Origin: Centroberyx gerrardi
Lineage: Eukaryota > Chordata > Actinopteri > Beryciformes > Berycidae
Assembly (NCBI RefSeq): GCF_048128805.1
Contig: NC_136005.1
Span: 20,490,760 to 20,554,759, forward strand
DNA: 64,000 nt
Direction: 5' to 3'
Shown: piece after piece, positions 11,940 through 23,785 of the stretch
Layout of the letters: the number at the start of each line of letters is the position of its first letter
How positions within the stretch are numbered: the first letter of the stretch is position 1
The notes under the pieces: generated by a model
The model's input: the letters and a program-made list of their open reading frames with translations, nothing else
Told to the model about the DNA's origin: nothing
Databases searched by the model: none
Position numbers and translations under genes: made by a program

Positions 11940-12900
11940 AACTAAGAGTTTCAAAAAAGCCAAATAGTCAGTGCCCCAATTGCAGGTGCATTCACTGGTC
12001 AAGAAACTGCAAAACTATTTAATGTGACAGGGGGAGCAGTCTTTTTTTTCTTCTTACATTTTTGCCTTTTTTTTTATTGGATAGTTCAAAGTGGAGAGAC
12101 ACAGGAAAGACTGGGAGAGAGGAGGTATGACATGCGACAAAGGCTAGGCTGGATTCGAACCCAGGACGTCACAGTTTCATGATACGCGCCTCAGATCACT
12201 GAGCCACCAGGACGCCCCAGAGGGAACAGTCTTGAAACTCATTTCAACATGAAGCTCAGGGATAGATATGTTTAACACGATAGCCGCTAAACACCATAAA
12301 ACTAAGCTTTCAAAAATGACCACAGAATAGAATCAATGCCTCTGTGACAGTTTCAACAAAAATGTACGCAAGGAGCACAAAACCTGGACCCATGAGCAAT
12401 GGAAAAATGTGTCTGATGATTCGTCTTTCACTCTTTCCTACATCCAGCTGGGTTTGTTTGGAGAAAGCAGAAGGATGCGGTCAATCCACAATGCCTATTG
12501 CCAGCTGTTTAATATGGTGGTGGATCTGTAATGGTATGGGACAACCATCTTGTTATATTAGGTCTGTCAATTGTTCTGCATGGTTGCATAAAGGTTGAGG
12601 CCACATTACAGGACCAGGTGCACCCCATGGATTAAACACTGTTCTCTCATGATGTTCCCATATTCCAAGACGATAATGCCCCCATACACACAGCTGAACA
12701 AATTCATGAGGTTTCATGAACACCAGGATGAAGTCAAACAACTTTCACAGCCTCCCCAATATCCAGACATCATTGAACCTTTATGGAAATTTCTGGAGCG
12801 CAGAGATATGTCACTGAAGTTAAGGACTGAAGTTCAGTGAAGGACTGAAGTTGTTCAGAAGGCAAAGGGTGGCCCTACTCCTTATTAGGTACTTGATATT
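11940..12900 (+). pseudogene. Tc1/mariner-like transposase relic, interrupted by a SINE
   Basis: Conceptual pieces of a DDE transposase are readable in shifting frames on the plus strand. They run from an N-terminal GAFTGQETAKLFNVTGGAV (about 11983-12040), continue as VLKLIST after the SINE (about 12230), and pass through a HEQWKNV / FPTSSWV region. They end with a DDNAPIHTAEQ-like catalytic block (about 12670-12700) and a PQYPDIIEPLWKFLE block (12755-12800) that mirrors the usual SPDLNPIENLW. Several frameshifts make it dead. It lies in zc3h3 intron 8. Confidence 0.75.
12044..12218 (-). mobile_element. tRNA-derived SINE (copy 1)
   Basis: Read on the minus strand it starts GGGGCGTCCTGGTGGCTCAG (A-box region), contains the B-box GGGTTCGAATCC, and ends with a CT-rich segment and an AATAAAAAAAAA tail. 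It is flanked by a diverged 15-base target duplication (12029-12043 and 12219-12233). It shares its head, B-box and CT-rich tail with the copy at 56529-56708. Confidence 0.85.
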
Positions 12901-13870
12901 CATATATTGTTAGTTTCTGTTATTTTGTCCACTCCTTGTATGTTACTACTTTAAATCTGCATGTTTTCCTTTAACCTCCAATGTGTCAGTTGAGCAAGTG
13001 GGTCATTGTGAGAGTCATTCTGGCAGCATTGTGCATGAGAGAGTGAGGATTCAGATGCGTGTTTGCAAGTGAGAGTGTGTATGACAGTGTAATATGGGCG
13101 TAAATTGGTAGCTTCATTCTCCACGAGATCCGATCCCTCCCACCTGTCAGAAAAGCTAATTATATTCACTCTGGGGTGCGGGGTGTGAGGAGTGTGTGCG
13201 CGAGAGAGAGAGAGGGAGAGTGTGTGCATGTGTGTGGAGGGGTGAGGAGCGCGGGACCGGGAAGCAGATTGGTCCAGAAATAGAGTGTGGATTGGGGGAC
13301 GTGTGCGTGCGTGTGTGTGTGTGTGTGGAGGGCGGGGAGAGGGGGATCTTGAGATAGAGTTTCCAGGAACAGCGTGGACTCTTGGTCAACTTGCGCTGCA
13401 GCCAAACAGCCTTGACTCTGGCAGGGTGAGTGAGCCCAGATGAGGCACATTTCCCCTACACACCTTGTCCGTGTCTGTCTCTGCCATTAGAGCCCCTCTC
13501 ACTGCTCTCACACCCATGTTCCTGCTCACTGGAGGCCAGCGCTCCCTGGGATCAGCTCGCTGTCAAATGTTTCTCTGGATCACCTTATAGGACTGCCATT
13601 TTAAGTCATAACAAAACAGTGGCACAGGGCCGCCACTGGTGTTGATGATGTACATTATTTTATATTTGGTGTATGACATCAATACTGACCCCACCCCCAT
13701 CAGCTCCCACCTAACCACCCCGTCTCTCACTGGTCCCACCAGCAGACATTGTCATTGGTCATTGAAAATATACAATATATAGAGTTTTGGTTCAGTGGCA
13801 ATTCTAGTGTGCACAGCAGCTACCAATTATGGCGCACACACACCTGCAAACACACAAACATACATGTATA

Positions 13871-14230
13871 CACTTCCAGTGAAACGTTTGGACACACCTG
13901 ATTGAATGCACTATGTTTTTCTTTATCTTTGATCTATAGGTTTATGCTTAAATGCTTGAAATTTGTTTCTTAGACAAATATAAATAGTGAAGTTGATGCC
14001 TATGTATGAATTTCTTTCCAAAGCCTTTGTCTTTCCATCAAGGCAAAGGGCGGCTACTTTAAAGAATCTAAAATATAAGATAGTTTTGATTTGTTTAACA
14101 CTTTTTTGGTCACTGCATAATTCCATTTGTGTTATTTCATAGTTTAGATGTCTTTACTATTATTCTAAAATGTGGAAAGTAGTAAAAATAAAGAACAAAT
14201 GTGGTGTGTTCAAACGTTTGACTGGTAGTG
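13871..14230. mobile_element. Non-autonomous Tc1/mariner-type element (MITE)
   Basis: About 360 bases bounded by TA dinucleotides (13869-13870, 14231-14232). Imperfect terminal inverted repeats of about 28 bases begin CACTTCCAGTGAAACGTTTG on the left and CACTACCAGTCAAACGTTTG on the inverted right. There is no transposase frame. It lies in zc3h3 intron 8. Confidence 0.75.
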
Positions 14231-14831
14231 TACGCACACCACACACAGATCATGTGCAAATCAATAATGTTCACCACTGTGTAGCATGAAGTATTAACAA
14301 TGCTCATCTAAGAGTCCACATGAATGTGGTGAATTAGCAATCTAACTTCTAAACAAGGGCCATCACCCACAGGTTGCACAGAGCGCTCATCTTGAGACAA
14401 GTGCAACGGGACAACAAGCAGTTAACACTGCTGAAGCACTTTACCAATGTGAGAAAGTCAAAGTGAAGGAGAAATTGACTGTAAAAGCAAAGTCCACTAC
14501 AGCCCAGCTCCCCGCAGTCCCATACATCCTCATTTTCATAAAAAGTCTCAAGACAGAGAGAGAGAGAGAGAAAGAGCATTGGGAAATGGGAGGAAAAAGC
14601 AAAAGTGGACAGAACATCTTTATCCCACACCAAGTTAACAATTTTCCACTTGATTTAAGGAATGCTGGGATGTCTCTGGGGCCTATTAGAGAGCTCTCTG
14701 CTGGGCCAAAACCAGGAGGAGTCAGCACATTTACCATGAGACGGAGAGGAAGCAAAAGAGAGAGAGAGCGAGAAAGAGCAAGCGAGAGAGAGAAGGGGGT
14801 ATAAAAAGACAGTATAAAAAAGAGGGACATC

Positions 14832-14905
14832 CATAGGCATTTACATTTTGGGCATTTAGCTGACACTCTTATCTAGAGCAACTTGCACTGAGTAGAATAG
14901 AGCAA
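14832..14905. repeat. Dispersed teleost repeat fragment
   Basis: Contains the word CATTTAGCTGACACTCTTAT followed by CTAGAGCAACTTGCA, a degenerate form of a motif very common in fish genomes (GCAGACGCTTTTATCC...GCGACTTACA). The family name is not recalled with certainty. Confidence 0.45.
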
Positions 14906-15210
14906 TAAAATAAACTCAGATTGCTAGAATATTAACATTACAAGAAGGCAATATTAAAGGATAATTCCAGTTATTTTGAGTTGATTGTGTTCAAAATTTC
15001 ATCACTTACTTCACTGTAGAGCTTTGTGTCGGGCCAAAGCAAGCTCCAACAGTTGAACCCAAAAAGCGATTAAAACACGTCCTTTCAACACAATAATAGG
15101 CACACTGCAATGAGACCTTCCTACATCCAATTTCCGATTATCCATTGCCTGAAACTTGCATATACTGTGGTATTAGATATGTTTTTTTAACTAGCGTGAG
15201 CTACTTGGGA

Positions 15211-15338
15211 AGTAGAAAGTTCAGCATATGTATGCATATACGTGTATATATATATATATATATATATACACGTAAGTAGAAAGTTCAGCATATGTATGCA
15301 TATACGTATATATATATATATAGATAGATATATATATA
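15211..15338. repeat. 64-bp tandem duplication with AT microsatellite
   Basis: Two head-to-tail copies (starting at 15211 and 15275) of AGTAGAAAGTTCAGCATATG..., each ending in a TA-rich tract. They lie inside the TTAA element. Confidence 0.8.
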
Positions 15339-15941
15339 GATAGATATATATATTGATATATCTATCTCTATATAGTTGAAAGCCCGTTCTTCTGCTTCTT
15401 ACAATATGACCTGAACGCAGCAGACATCCGGCAGACATGCAAGGCCGGTGGTAGCTATGGGCAGGGGTGGGCTCAGCCCACCCAAACGTGCGTCTTGCCC
15501 ACCCAATCAAAAGTTAAGAAAACATCTTTTTTTGGTTCAGCCAATGGAAAAATAGCACAGAAAATACCAGTACCGTTTCTAACTTCTGATTGGGTGGGCA
15601 GCCTACAGCCCGCCTCCAAAGTCGCCCACTGCCCACCCCCCCTTCACGTCGTGTTCAGGCACAAACACACAGAGCTCTGAAGCCGACCCGTCCGCTGCAC
15701 AGAGTGTGGCCTATTCACACCAAATCAGGTGTTACGGCACTTCCCGCAGGGTTGTGCGGAGGTGTGCGGGGGTGTGGGCGTGTTTATTTGTGCTTTAGAA
15801 CGTAACCACTGTGAAACAATCAGAAAATAACGTTTTATATCTCTGATTCACCGGCTTTCTCGCTACCACTGTTCCCTCTCTTCATTCACTCTTTAGCTCG
15901 CTCGACCACTGCTGCTCTCTCTCTCTCTCGCTCTCTCTCTC

Positions 15942-16110
15942 TTCAATTCAATAGGCTTTATTGGCATGACATTTGACATGTGTTGCGAAAGCACAATTAC
16001 GATTATGAAAGACAATGTTAAGGAATGAAATTAACAAAAAATAATGTGAATAACAATATTAGTTAATAGAATAAAATAGGTAATGAAATAAATAAATGAA
16101 ATAAAATAAT
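15942..16110. repeat. Dispersed repeat fragment inside hAT element
   Basis: Starts TTCAATTCAATAGGCTTTAT then TGGCATGACA, a sequence resembling a widespread fish repeat end, followed by AT-rich DNA. The class is not certain. Confidence 0.4.
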
Positions 16111-16529
16111 ATATATATAAGTGATCAAGTTAACAATTTCAATGTGACTTTAACAATGCAAGACAAACAAAAACAATGCAAGTGTTAATCTACTGATATA
16201 GTTACACTGAAGTTTGAGTATAGGCTTGAGTTAGTTGATTTAGTTGTTTTCAGTTTGAGTTTGAATAAGACTACCTTCTAGTTTTGTAAATATTGGCTAT
16301 GGTGAGAAGTCTCACTTGATTAGGTTTTAATTTTATTTGAGAACTAAACTTATCCAATGAAAATAAATGTTATGGAGTTGATTATGTTAAAATCTGGATG
16401 AAGATGATTTTATTTTAGGGTAAATCAATCTGCCCTCCACTGACTCAAATCATAGGTTAGCAGCAAACTTAGAAATGCTGCTTCACTACCTCCCAATTTC
16501 CCTGCTTCAAATTGTTCTTTATAAATTAG

Positions 16530-16798
16530 AATAGAATAAAATAGAATACTACTTTATTAATCCCCATGGGGAAATTAATCTCCTGCATTTAACCCATCCA
16601 AACACCCCATACACACAGCCATAAGCTGGAGAGGCCTGAGGGCACGATGGCAGGAGCTTGCATCTTATCTTGACTCTGACAACCCTCTGGTTGCCAGCTG
16701 TCATTTTGCCAGATTTTTGTGCCATCTGGCCAGGGATTCAAACCTGCAACCTTCGGACTACTAGTCTGCTTCTCTAACCTCTGGGCTACCTACCACCC
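16530..16798 (-). mobile_element. tRNA-derived SINE (second family)
   Basis: On the minus strand it reads GGGTGGTAGGTAGCCCAGAG... with a B-box GGTTTGAATCCC and a tail ending ATTAATAAAGTAGTATTCTA. The head and the CCCCATGGGGATTAATAAAG-like end are typical of a fish SINE whose 3' end also appears at 49801-49918. Confidence 0.65.
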
Positions 16799-17466
16799 AA
16801 GTTGCCCACCTATTATTTCTACCAGCCCACCCTAATATAGCAGGCTAAAACCGGCCCTGCAGACATGTGGAGTTACAATGTGTGTGTTACTGTGTTGAAA
16901 GGACGTGTTTTAATCGCTTTTTGGGTTCAACTGTTGGAGATTGTGTTTGCCCTGTGGGTGTGTATTGGAGAGCAGCGCTCCCAACGGACTGGAGGAACAA
17001 AAAGCTCTACAGTGAAGTAAGGAAGTCACAATTTTTTTAAGACAATCAATAGTCATGATGGCAAAAACTAGGAAAATAAGACCCAGGTTGAAAATAACCA
17101 GAATTATTCTTTAAGGAGTGCAAGGTTCACAGTGACAGACAGTTTAGTGTCCCTACATTGTGCATGCATGGAGAACTGCAAGGTAAAGAAATAAAAAACA
17201 AGGGCAAAAGGTACAAATGTTTTTTTTTTTTTTTTTTAGACAATTTAGATCTTAGACTAAGAGTTGAAGGGACAAAGAGAGGAGCCAGATTTAAGGTAAT
17301 GAGAGATAAGCGCAAAAGAAGAGATAAAATAAGCAAAAAAAAAAAAACAGATAAGAATGAATGCTATGGAGCGCAGAAAGGAGAGGGGCGATTAGAACGG
17401 CACAGAGAGAGCCTGTGAGGTGGAGAGCGACTGTGAGACAAAGCCAGGATGGTAGCAAGTCTGAGA

Positions 17467-17518
17467 GGAGGAGGAGGAGAAGGAGGAGGAGGAGGAGGAG
17501 GAGGAGGAGGAGGAGGAT
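17467..17518 (+). repeat. (GGA)n microsatellite
   Basis: About 17 near-perfect GGA units, giving poly-Arg or poly-Gly frames with no protein meaning. Confidence 0.9.
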
Positions 17519-18159
17519 GGAGACGAGGAGCGGACTTAACCCCTGAGCTGCTGGAGTGTCTGCCTGCCTGGCCTATAGTGCCATCCTCAGCACTTTTCCC
17601 ATCTATAATTACTGCCTGCTATCCATCATGGAGCCGCCAGACCCTCACAGCGCAGCGCTCCATAAACACACACATACATGCACACACACACAAACACACA
17701 CCCAAACACACACACACAAACACACACACACACGGGGGAAAATCACAGACCTAAGCACTTCAGCTAATAGAATAAATATTAATATCCCTTTTGTTTTCTA
17801 TATCCTCATTTCCCCATGCACTATTTAAATGAGGTCTGACAGTGTGAAAAAGCATCTGTTTCACACTCACTCAAAAACAACCACTGAGAGGAGGAGAGGG
17901 ATAGAGAGGGGGAGACAAAGGGAGGGAAAGAGAGGTGGGGGGGCACAGGAGGTGCAAGGGAGAGGAGGGGAGGGGCGGAGTGAGAAAGTGGGTCTGTTTG
18001 AGGTGGATGTGGGGACAGTGTGTGGGGGCCTTGCATGTCTAGGGTCATGTGTAGCTGCTCTCTGTTACCCATCAGGTCCTCAATGTGTCACTCAGTCACT
18101 AGAGTAATGCCACTATGGAGCACAACCCCCTGCAGCTGTTCCTGCCTGTGTGTGTATGC

Positions 18160-18197
<38 letters not shown>

Positions 18198-18724
18198 TTG
18201 GTTACCAAACCACTTGTTTACCTGAGCCTCATTTAAACTCCAATGGAGCTAAATCTTAATACTGTACAACATAATTTCATGTTCAATGATGAACACCACT
18301 CTCACTCAACACTCATTTTAATGAGAGAACATTACAATCAAGTAATTGCATCAATGGGATGGCAAAAAATATAGTGAAGCCAAACTTATCTTGGGCATAG
18401 CCAATATTGGGTATAGTATTATGCACAATATATGCATTCAATTAATTGGGTGCAACTGGAATTTCCCAGTCAATGTGGACCATCAAAAGCATTTGAACTG
18501 CAAATTAGCTTTGGCTTTACTGTGGGCTTATGTCAAAGTTTTGAACATTTCAATCATTCCACTAACCCTCAAAACCTGAAGGGGTTGGATAAAAGGGGCT
18601 TCATCAATACAGTCATAAAGAGGCTCTGATACACAGCTCTGGAGCAATGCCTCAGATTGCGTGCGTATGGTGTGTTGGTGCGGGTGCTTGTGTGTGTGTG
18701 CGTGCGTGTGAGTGTGCGTTATAC

Positions 18725-18856
18725 CTTCTCTCCCTGAGGGCAGTAGCCCTTGATGAAGTCCTGACACACGTCAGCCTTGCGGGACACATAGACATGACTG
18801 TAGGGACAGCTACTGTTGTTACAGATTCCCTTCAGGAAGTAGGAGCACACTGGCAT
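18725..18856 (-). CDS. zc3h3: zc3h3 coding exon 8 (fingers 3 and 4)
   Basis: Residues 747-790, an exact 44 codons. Finger 3 is C-x7-C-x4-C-x3-H (CSYFLKGICNNSSCPYSH) and finger 4 starts at VCQDFIKGYCPQGEK, with its last Cys and His in exon 9. VYVSRKADVC joins the two. Acceptor TTCTCTAG, donor AAG/GTATAA. Confidence 0.93.
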
Positions 18857-18865
18857 CTAGAGAAG

Positions 18866-18900
<35 letters not shown>

Positions 18901-20747
18901 GCAGACGGAGACGGACAGGGAGCGATAAAGAAGGAAAGAGAGACGGACAGAAATGGAAGGAGATAAAACAAGGGCAGAGAGAGAGCAGGAGTGACGAAAG
19001 GGTGAGATTATATGAGTTTGTAAACAGACAAGCGGTTTTACAAACCACACCGCCAATGGGCACACATGAGCCAACGTGTACAATAATTCAGATGTGTCCC
19101 GTCTGCCAAACAATCTGTCACACACTGAGCAGCTAAATGACCTTAATTGCAGTTGACAGCACTAGAGTGAGAGTGAATGTGTGTCTGACAGCATGTGTGC
19201 GAGCGTGTGTTTGTGTGTGTGTGTGTGTGGAGAGATCTACTGTTTGGCGTGTGGGTGAGCTTAGTGGAGGCCGGTCTAAATATACCTCTGAGGGGTTCAG
19301 CTCAGAGGGAGAGGTGGAGAGAGAGGGCCGTGGGAGGAGGGGGTGGAGGAGGGAAATGTGAGAGGGAGTCCATCTAGTTGGGATGGGATCAGTTCTACCT
19401 AATTAACTGCTACAGAAATATTTATCCAGGCTGCAGCTTGTCCAGCTATCATGATGTGTTTATGTGCTGGATGTGTGCATGGTCGCCAGGACTTGGGCCA
19501 GTGGCGGGGGGCGGGGGGGGTCCCAGGGGGCAATGCTGGGGGTGTAGGGTGCGGGTCTCTGGTTTCGAGTTATTTGTGGGGGGGTGGGGTGGGGGGGTGC
19601 AGGATTTGGGTTCGCCTATCCACACTAGTGCCCCGGATCAGGTTCAGATAGCTGGGTGCATAACCCCGCACCCCCCTGCCCCCCTCCCCCCCATTTCTCC
19701 CCAAGACCCCCATCCAGTTCTGTTTAATGGGTCCACGTGAAAGGGGAGCAGACTTTTAAGTAGTATCCTGTGGGGGAGAGCCAGGGAGTGAGGCAGGGAG
19801 GGAGGGGGGAGCTGGGGAGGGCAGGTGGGGCTCTTGGAGAGGTGGCATTACAAACAGACAGCTGGGCTCTCAGCACTTAGGGGCCGCAGCATGACAACCG
19901 ACACAGGTGCAGGGCATTGTGTGTGTGTGTGTGTGTGTGTGAGCGCTGGAGGGAGAGGCTAGGCACCTGTTCTGGGGTTGTTTGTCTCAAGGAAAAAAAA
20001 AGAAAAAAAAACAGCTTTCCCTGTTGAGTGTCTGCACTTTCCCCTATACGGGCAAGACTATTTCCTCTCTTGCAGACACACACACACACACACATCAGCT
20101 GGAGCCTTGGGCTGTACAAACACAGCTAATAGGGCAATATGACAAAGACAAAACAACAAATCTTCAAAACAAGAAAATTATCTCGGAACTTCAAATTTAT
20201 TTAAGGTGGATGCACGACTCCTTCCCTGGAATACCGAAAGACTACAAATAGGTAAAATAACCACGGGTTTGCAATGTGTGGAAGCAATCACGCCAATATA
20301 TGTTGAGGCATTGGTTTGCTGGGGTTGAGAGGATTTGCTGTTGCTCTCTCGGGCCTAATAAGGTGTGTAACCACAGGTGTGAGGTGAACATAGTGTTCCT
20401 CTTTGCAGTATGTGAAAACCAGGATAAGGTACGTTCCAACCACAACACCTCATCAATCCACCTTAAGTGTCTCACTCACCCCCCCCGACATCCTCATCTG
20501 CTCCCTTACCACTCCAGCCTGAACCCCAATCCCCCAAATCAGGTCATGTCTTCTGCGCTGCTTTCGGTGTCACGGAAACAGGACCAGTGCCAGGAACATG
20601 AACACGATCCACGATGACTGTACCCAACAGTGTGTCATCATATACCTATACCAACCCTGGCCCCTACAATGTTCTGAGAAAACCCATAAAACACTATGTT
20701 GTCTGACATATACGAGTGAGTGTGTGTGTGCGTGTTTTTAGTGTTAC
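18857..20747 (-). other. zc3h3 intron 7
   Basis: No gene is seen. It contains a GA tract near the acceptor of exon 8 (18867-18899, the pyrimidine tract on the transcribed strand), G-rich and C-rich stretches at 19500-19720, and a GT repeat at 19917-19941. Confidence 0.6.
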
Positions 20748-20817
20748 CTTTTCCTTGGCCACCTTATGTGAGAATGGGCAGGTCCCGTCCGCCCGCTTGC
20801 AAGTCCCTCGCAGAAAC
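20748..20817 (-). CDS. zc3h3: zc3h3 coding exon 7 (second CCCH finger)
   Basis: Residues 723-746 complete finger 2, whose first Cys lies at the end of exon 6: C-x7-C-x6-C-x3-H (CTRFLRGTCKRADGTCPFSH). Acceptor CCTGCAG and donor AAG/GTAACA. The six-residue middle spacing is characteristic of this finger in ZC3H3. Confidence 0.92.
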
Positions 20818-21613
20818 CTGCAGGAATCGATGGAAAGAATCATCACAAGGTAACAGCTATTTATGTGTACATGGCTTTGAGTATACTGGAGATGGAGGGT
20901 TGTCTGTCTTTACTGAGGGTCACGTGTCAGAACACCCAACCACCATGTCCCCCTCCCACACCCCATCCCCAGGACACACAATCAAATATGCACATCTCTG
21001 ACAAATCAGGTAATTTGTATAATCCCTGGAGCAGTCCTGCTTACTCAAATCTGTAGGTGTATATCAAATCCAAAAATGCCAAGTTAATATTGTGGAGAAC
21101 CATCTTCCCAAGTAGTATTGGAGAGAACAAAGTCCTCCAGAACGAGTACAGAGAGGTCTCTTAACAGTTTGGGATGGGCAATATGTTTGACATCGCACAC
21201 ACAATCAATTAAGATGCACAGCTGTTCACTTTCCCATCTGTTCCAACCAGCTCTGCACCATAGACTTAGACTGTTGCACTGTTTGGAAATGATGTGTCAT
21301 TCTCCCAATGAATCATGGGGCTTCCCATTCATTCTCGTCAGCCAAGTCACCGTCCGACGCATCCTTGGTTGCCAAGTAAACTCCCAAGGTTTTATCTGTC
21401 CTCTGTCCTTGCGTTGTTTTGGAATTATATTTCAGCTGTTAGATATTACATCAAATGCGTCATGGAGGATGCAAGAGCGCATACTGAGAAAGATCCTGTG
21501 ACTTTTTTACTCCCACCATGGTTTCTCTCACCACAGGGCCACCCTGCCAGGGCCACCCATTACCCTGAGTCTGCAGGCATGGAAAATGGGATGTGTCAGT
21601 GTGTGCGTGTTAC

Positions 21614-21761
21614 CTGGTGCAGACAGCCACCTTGTCCGGGTCATGGATGTAGGGACAGCTGCTGCCACGGTTACACTTGCCGAAGCGGTTGTAGTACATG
21701 CAGTACTGCCTCGGCTGCTTCTTCTGACGAGCGTGTCTGATGATGGCAAGACTCCGCTGGA
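21614..21761 (-). CDS. zc3h3: zc3h3 coding exon 6 (first CCCH finger)
   Basis: Residues 674-722, beginning VQRSLAIIRHARQKK and containing finger 1 (C-x8-C-x5-C-x3-H: CMYYNRFGKCNRGSSCPYIH). It ends VAVCT plus AG with donor GTAACA. I chose acceptor CGCAG at 21762-21766 because it alone fits the phase-1 end of exon 5. An alternative acceptor eight bases upstream (exon to 21769, reading RAVQRSL) would match mammals better but needs an extra small exon between exons 5 and 6, which I did not find. Confidence 0.85.
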
Positions 21762-22831
21762 CTGCGCGACTTGGTGGCAGAAAACACAAAACACACACTC
21801 ACACAGGAATCTACAAACGAATGAACAGCTTGTGGTCCTGTATAGCTCAATTCACAAAGCACTAACACTGCCAGGATTAGGGGTCCGACTGTCTCCCAGG
21901 GCCTCCCATGCTAAAAATGCCTGCACTCCTGGCACTATGAGGAGCTTTGAACCAGAGCCTACCTGGCCACATGACGGGTGTTGGAGGGCCGGCTCAAAGG
22001 AGGCGTCGAAGGGGAGACGTGCTGAGGACTGAACCACCTTCCTAATTGTGGAGAAAGGGGAGCACATAGAGACACCATAGGTACAATTAAAAGGGAGTCT
22101 ATGTAAGATTTTCACTTTAATCCACCTTACAATCTTCAGTAGGAGGCAGGTTTTGTCTTTGTTTTGATTTAGATTAGTTATTCATCTTGCACCTACAGGG
22201 GGTGTTATTTTACATAAATCTTACATAGTATACCTTTAACTATTCACAGCAAGTGAACTAGAATTCAAGCAGTGAGTGTGCGCCCAGCCGAACGCTGTAA
22301 CAACTTGATATCTGTCTAGTTATTTATACTGTGATGGTTTGACACGTTTGTGCCGAAGCCAAACGTGACATCCAGCACTGTCTGAGAGCATCATAAACAC
22401 TATGTACTCGACGCACTCGCCAAACACAGGAGGAAAAGGAGAGGGAGGGGGGCTGCTGGAGGCCAGGAGAGGAGTGGAGAAGAGGAGAGGAAAGGAGAGG
22501 AGAGGGGAGGAAAGAGGGGTGGGGTTAAAGATGGTAGGATGATCTTATTCGGGCCTCTAATTTTGGAACATTTTTGGCTGTAAGGCATACACTCCTCATC
22601 AAGTGTGCGCTCTGGTGTGATTTAAGTAGAGCAGGATTACAGGCTAGTGGCACCAGACCAAGAACAAATGTGAAGAGGAATCCAAGCTTGCTGGGAAGAT
22701 GTGAAATCACAACTCCTGTTGGAGGACACCTGAAGCGGTTCTGGAGCGTGCTGGAATGCGTGTATGTGTACTAGAATGCTGGTCACGAGTTCAACAGAAC
22801 GGAGCTCTTCAATTTCACCCACAGGTTTAGT

Positions 22832-23011
<180 letters not shown>

Positions 23012-23283
23012 GGAGGCATGAAGGAGAGAGGTAGAGGCAGATCCAGGCTTTAATCTGCGTCGTCCAGTTCTGCAGGCCCTCCCCCTTGGTGCTCTGACAG
23101 ATGACAACTTTATTATTTCAGATGGCAAATCCAGCCGGCTCCCCCAGTCTATTACAGTGCTTTTGGACAGGGCTACAGCCACAAACATGAATAAACACTG
23201 CTGTATCACCTCGTAGTTCACACTTACTCATTGACACTTCACTCCTTTATACCTGTGCGCTATCAAACTTTTTACCAAATAGT

Positions 23284-23570
23284 AATAATGACCTTTATTT
23301 TTATAGTGCTTTTCAAAACAGAGTTTACAAAGCTGCTTTACAGATAAAAGAGTAGCAAAGGAATGAAATAAAGCAATAGAGGAATAAGAGAATAAGAGAA
23401 AACCATAAGGAAAGGAGAATAAAAATAAGCAGGAGAAGATAAAACAATTCGGAGCATCAATAAATTAATTAATAAAATATATGAATGAATATAAATAAAA
23501 CATGACAAAAACACCAGTTTAAAAAAAATGAGTTTTAAGAAGTGATTTAAAAGAGGTTAATCATGTCTGT
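23284..23570. repeat. Dispersed repeat with ACCTTTATTTTTATAGTGCT start
   Basis: AT-rich sequence beginning with ACCTTTATTTTTATAGTGCT and ending with a GAGTTTTAAGAAGTGATTTA word. The same ending word, AAGTTTTAAGAAGTGAGTTA, occurs at 35026-35047, so both belong to one dispersed family of unknown class. Confidence 0.5.
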
Positions 23571-23785
23571 TCTTTATTGATCAGCATCTAATTAAAGTGA
23601 AGGAAGTAAAAGTTGTATTATAGTGAATTTTGTTTTCATTTTCAATTGCAAGTCTTCACACCTTTATTGTGAATTTTCACAGTCCTGCAATCCTCTTCAC
23701 ATATTCAGAAAGCATCGCCACAGATGAGCCGTGGGACTAGAATCTGTACTGTTTTTGATGACCAATACAATAACGGTCAGCGTAC

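Larger units (their letters stand above)
15440..16859. mobile_element. hAT-type element nested in the TTAA element
   Basis: Ends CAAGGCCGGTGGTAGC on the left and GCTAAAACCGGCCCTG on the right form an imperfect inverted repeat. The flanking 8 bases CAGACATG are duplicated exactly (15432-15439 and 16860-16867), the hallmark of hAT insertion. It carries no intact transposase. It contains a dispersed-repeat fragment near 15942-16110 and a SINE. Confidence 0.8.
14954..17114. mobile_element. TTAA-flanked DNA element with long inverted repeats
   Basis: Begins and ends at TTAA (14954-14957 and 17111-17114). The left arm (14954 to about 15115) and the right arm (about 16875-17114) are inverted copies. 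They share AATAATTC(C/T)(A/G)GTTATTTT-like ends, TACTTCACTGTAGAGCTTT, CAACAGTTGAACCCAAAAAG and ATTAAAACACGTCCTTTCAA. No transposase is present, so it is a non-autonomous element; the TTAA ends suggest a piggyBac-type mechanism. A hAT element was later inserted into it. Confidence 0.7.
11789..18724 (-). other. zc3h3 intron 8
   Basis: A 6.9-kb intron with the Tc1 relic, SINE, MITE and TTAA/hAT nest listed separately. It also has a GGA tract (17467-17518), CA repeats (17680-17732) and GT repeats (18152-18196). Nothing coding is recognised. Confidence 0.7.

Noticed and set aside
12150..12190. tRNA gene (B-box GGTTCGAATCC on the minus strand)
   Set aside because: The sequence continues into a SINE body with an A-tail and target duplication and cannot fold as a normal tRNA; the same holds at 56590-56610 and 16735-16755.
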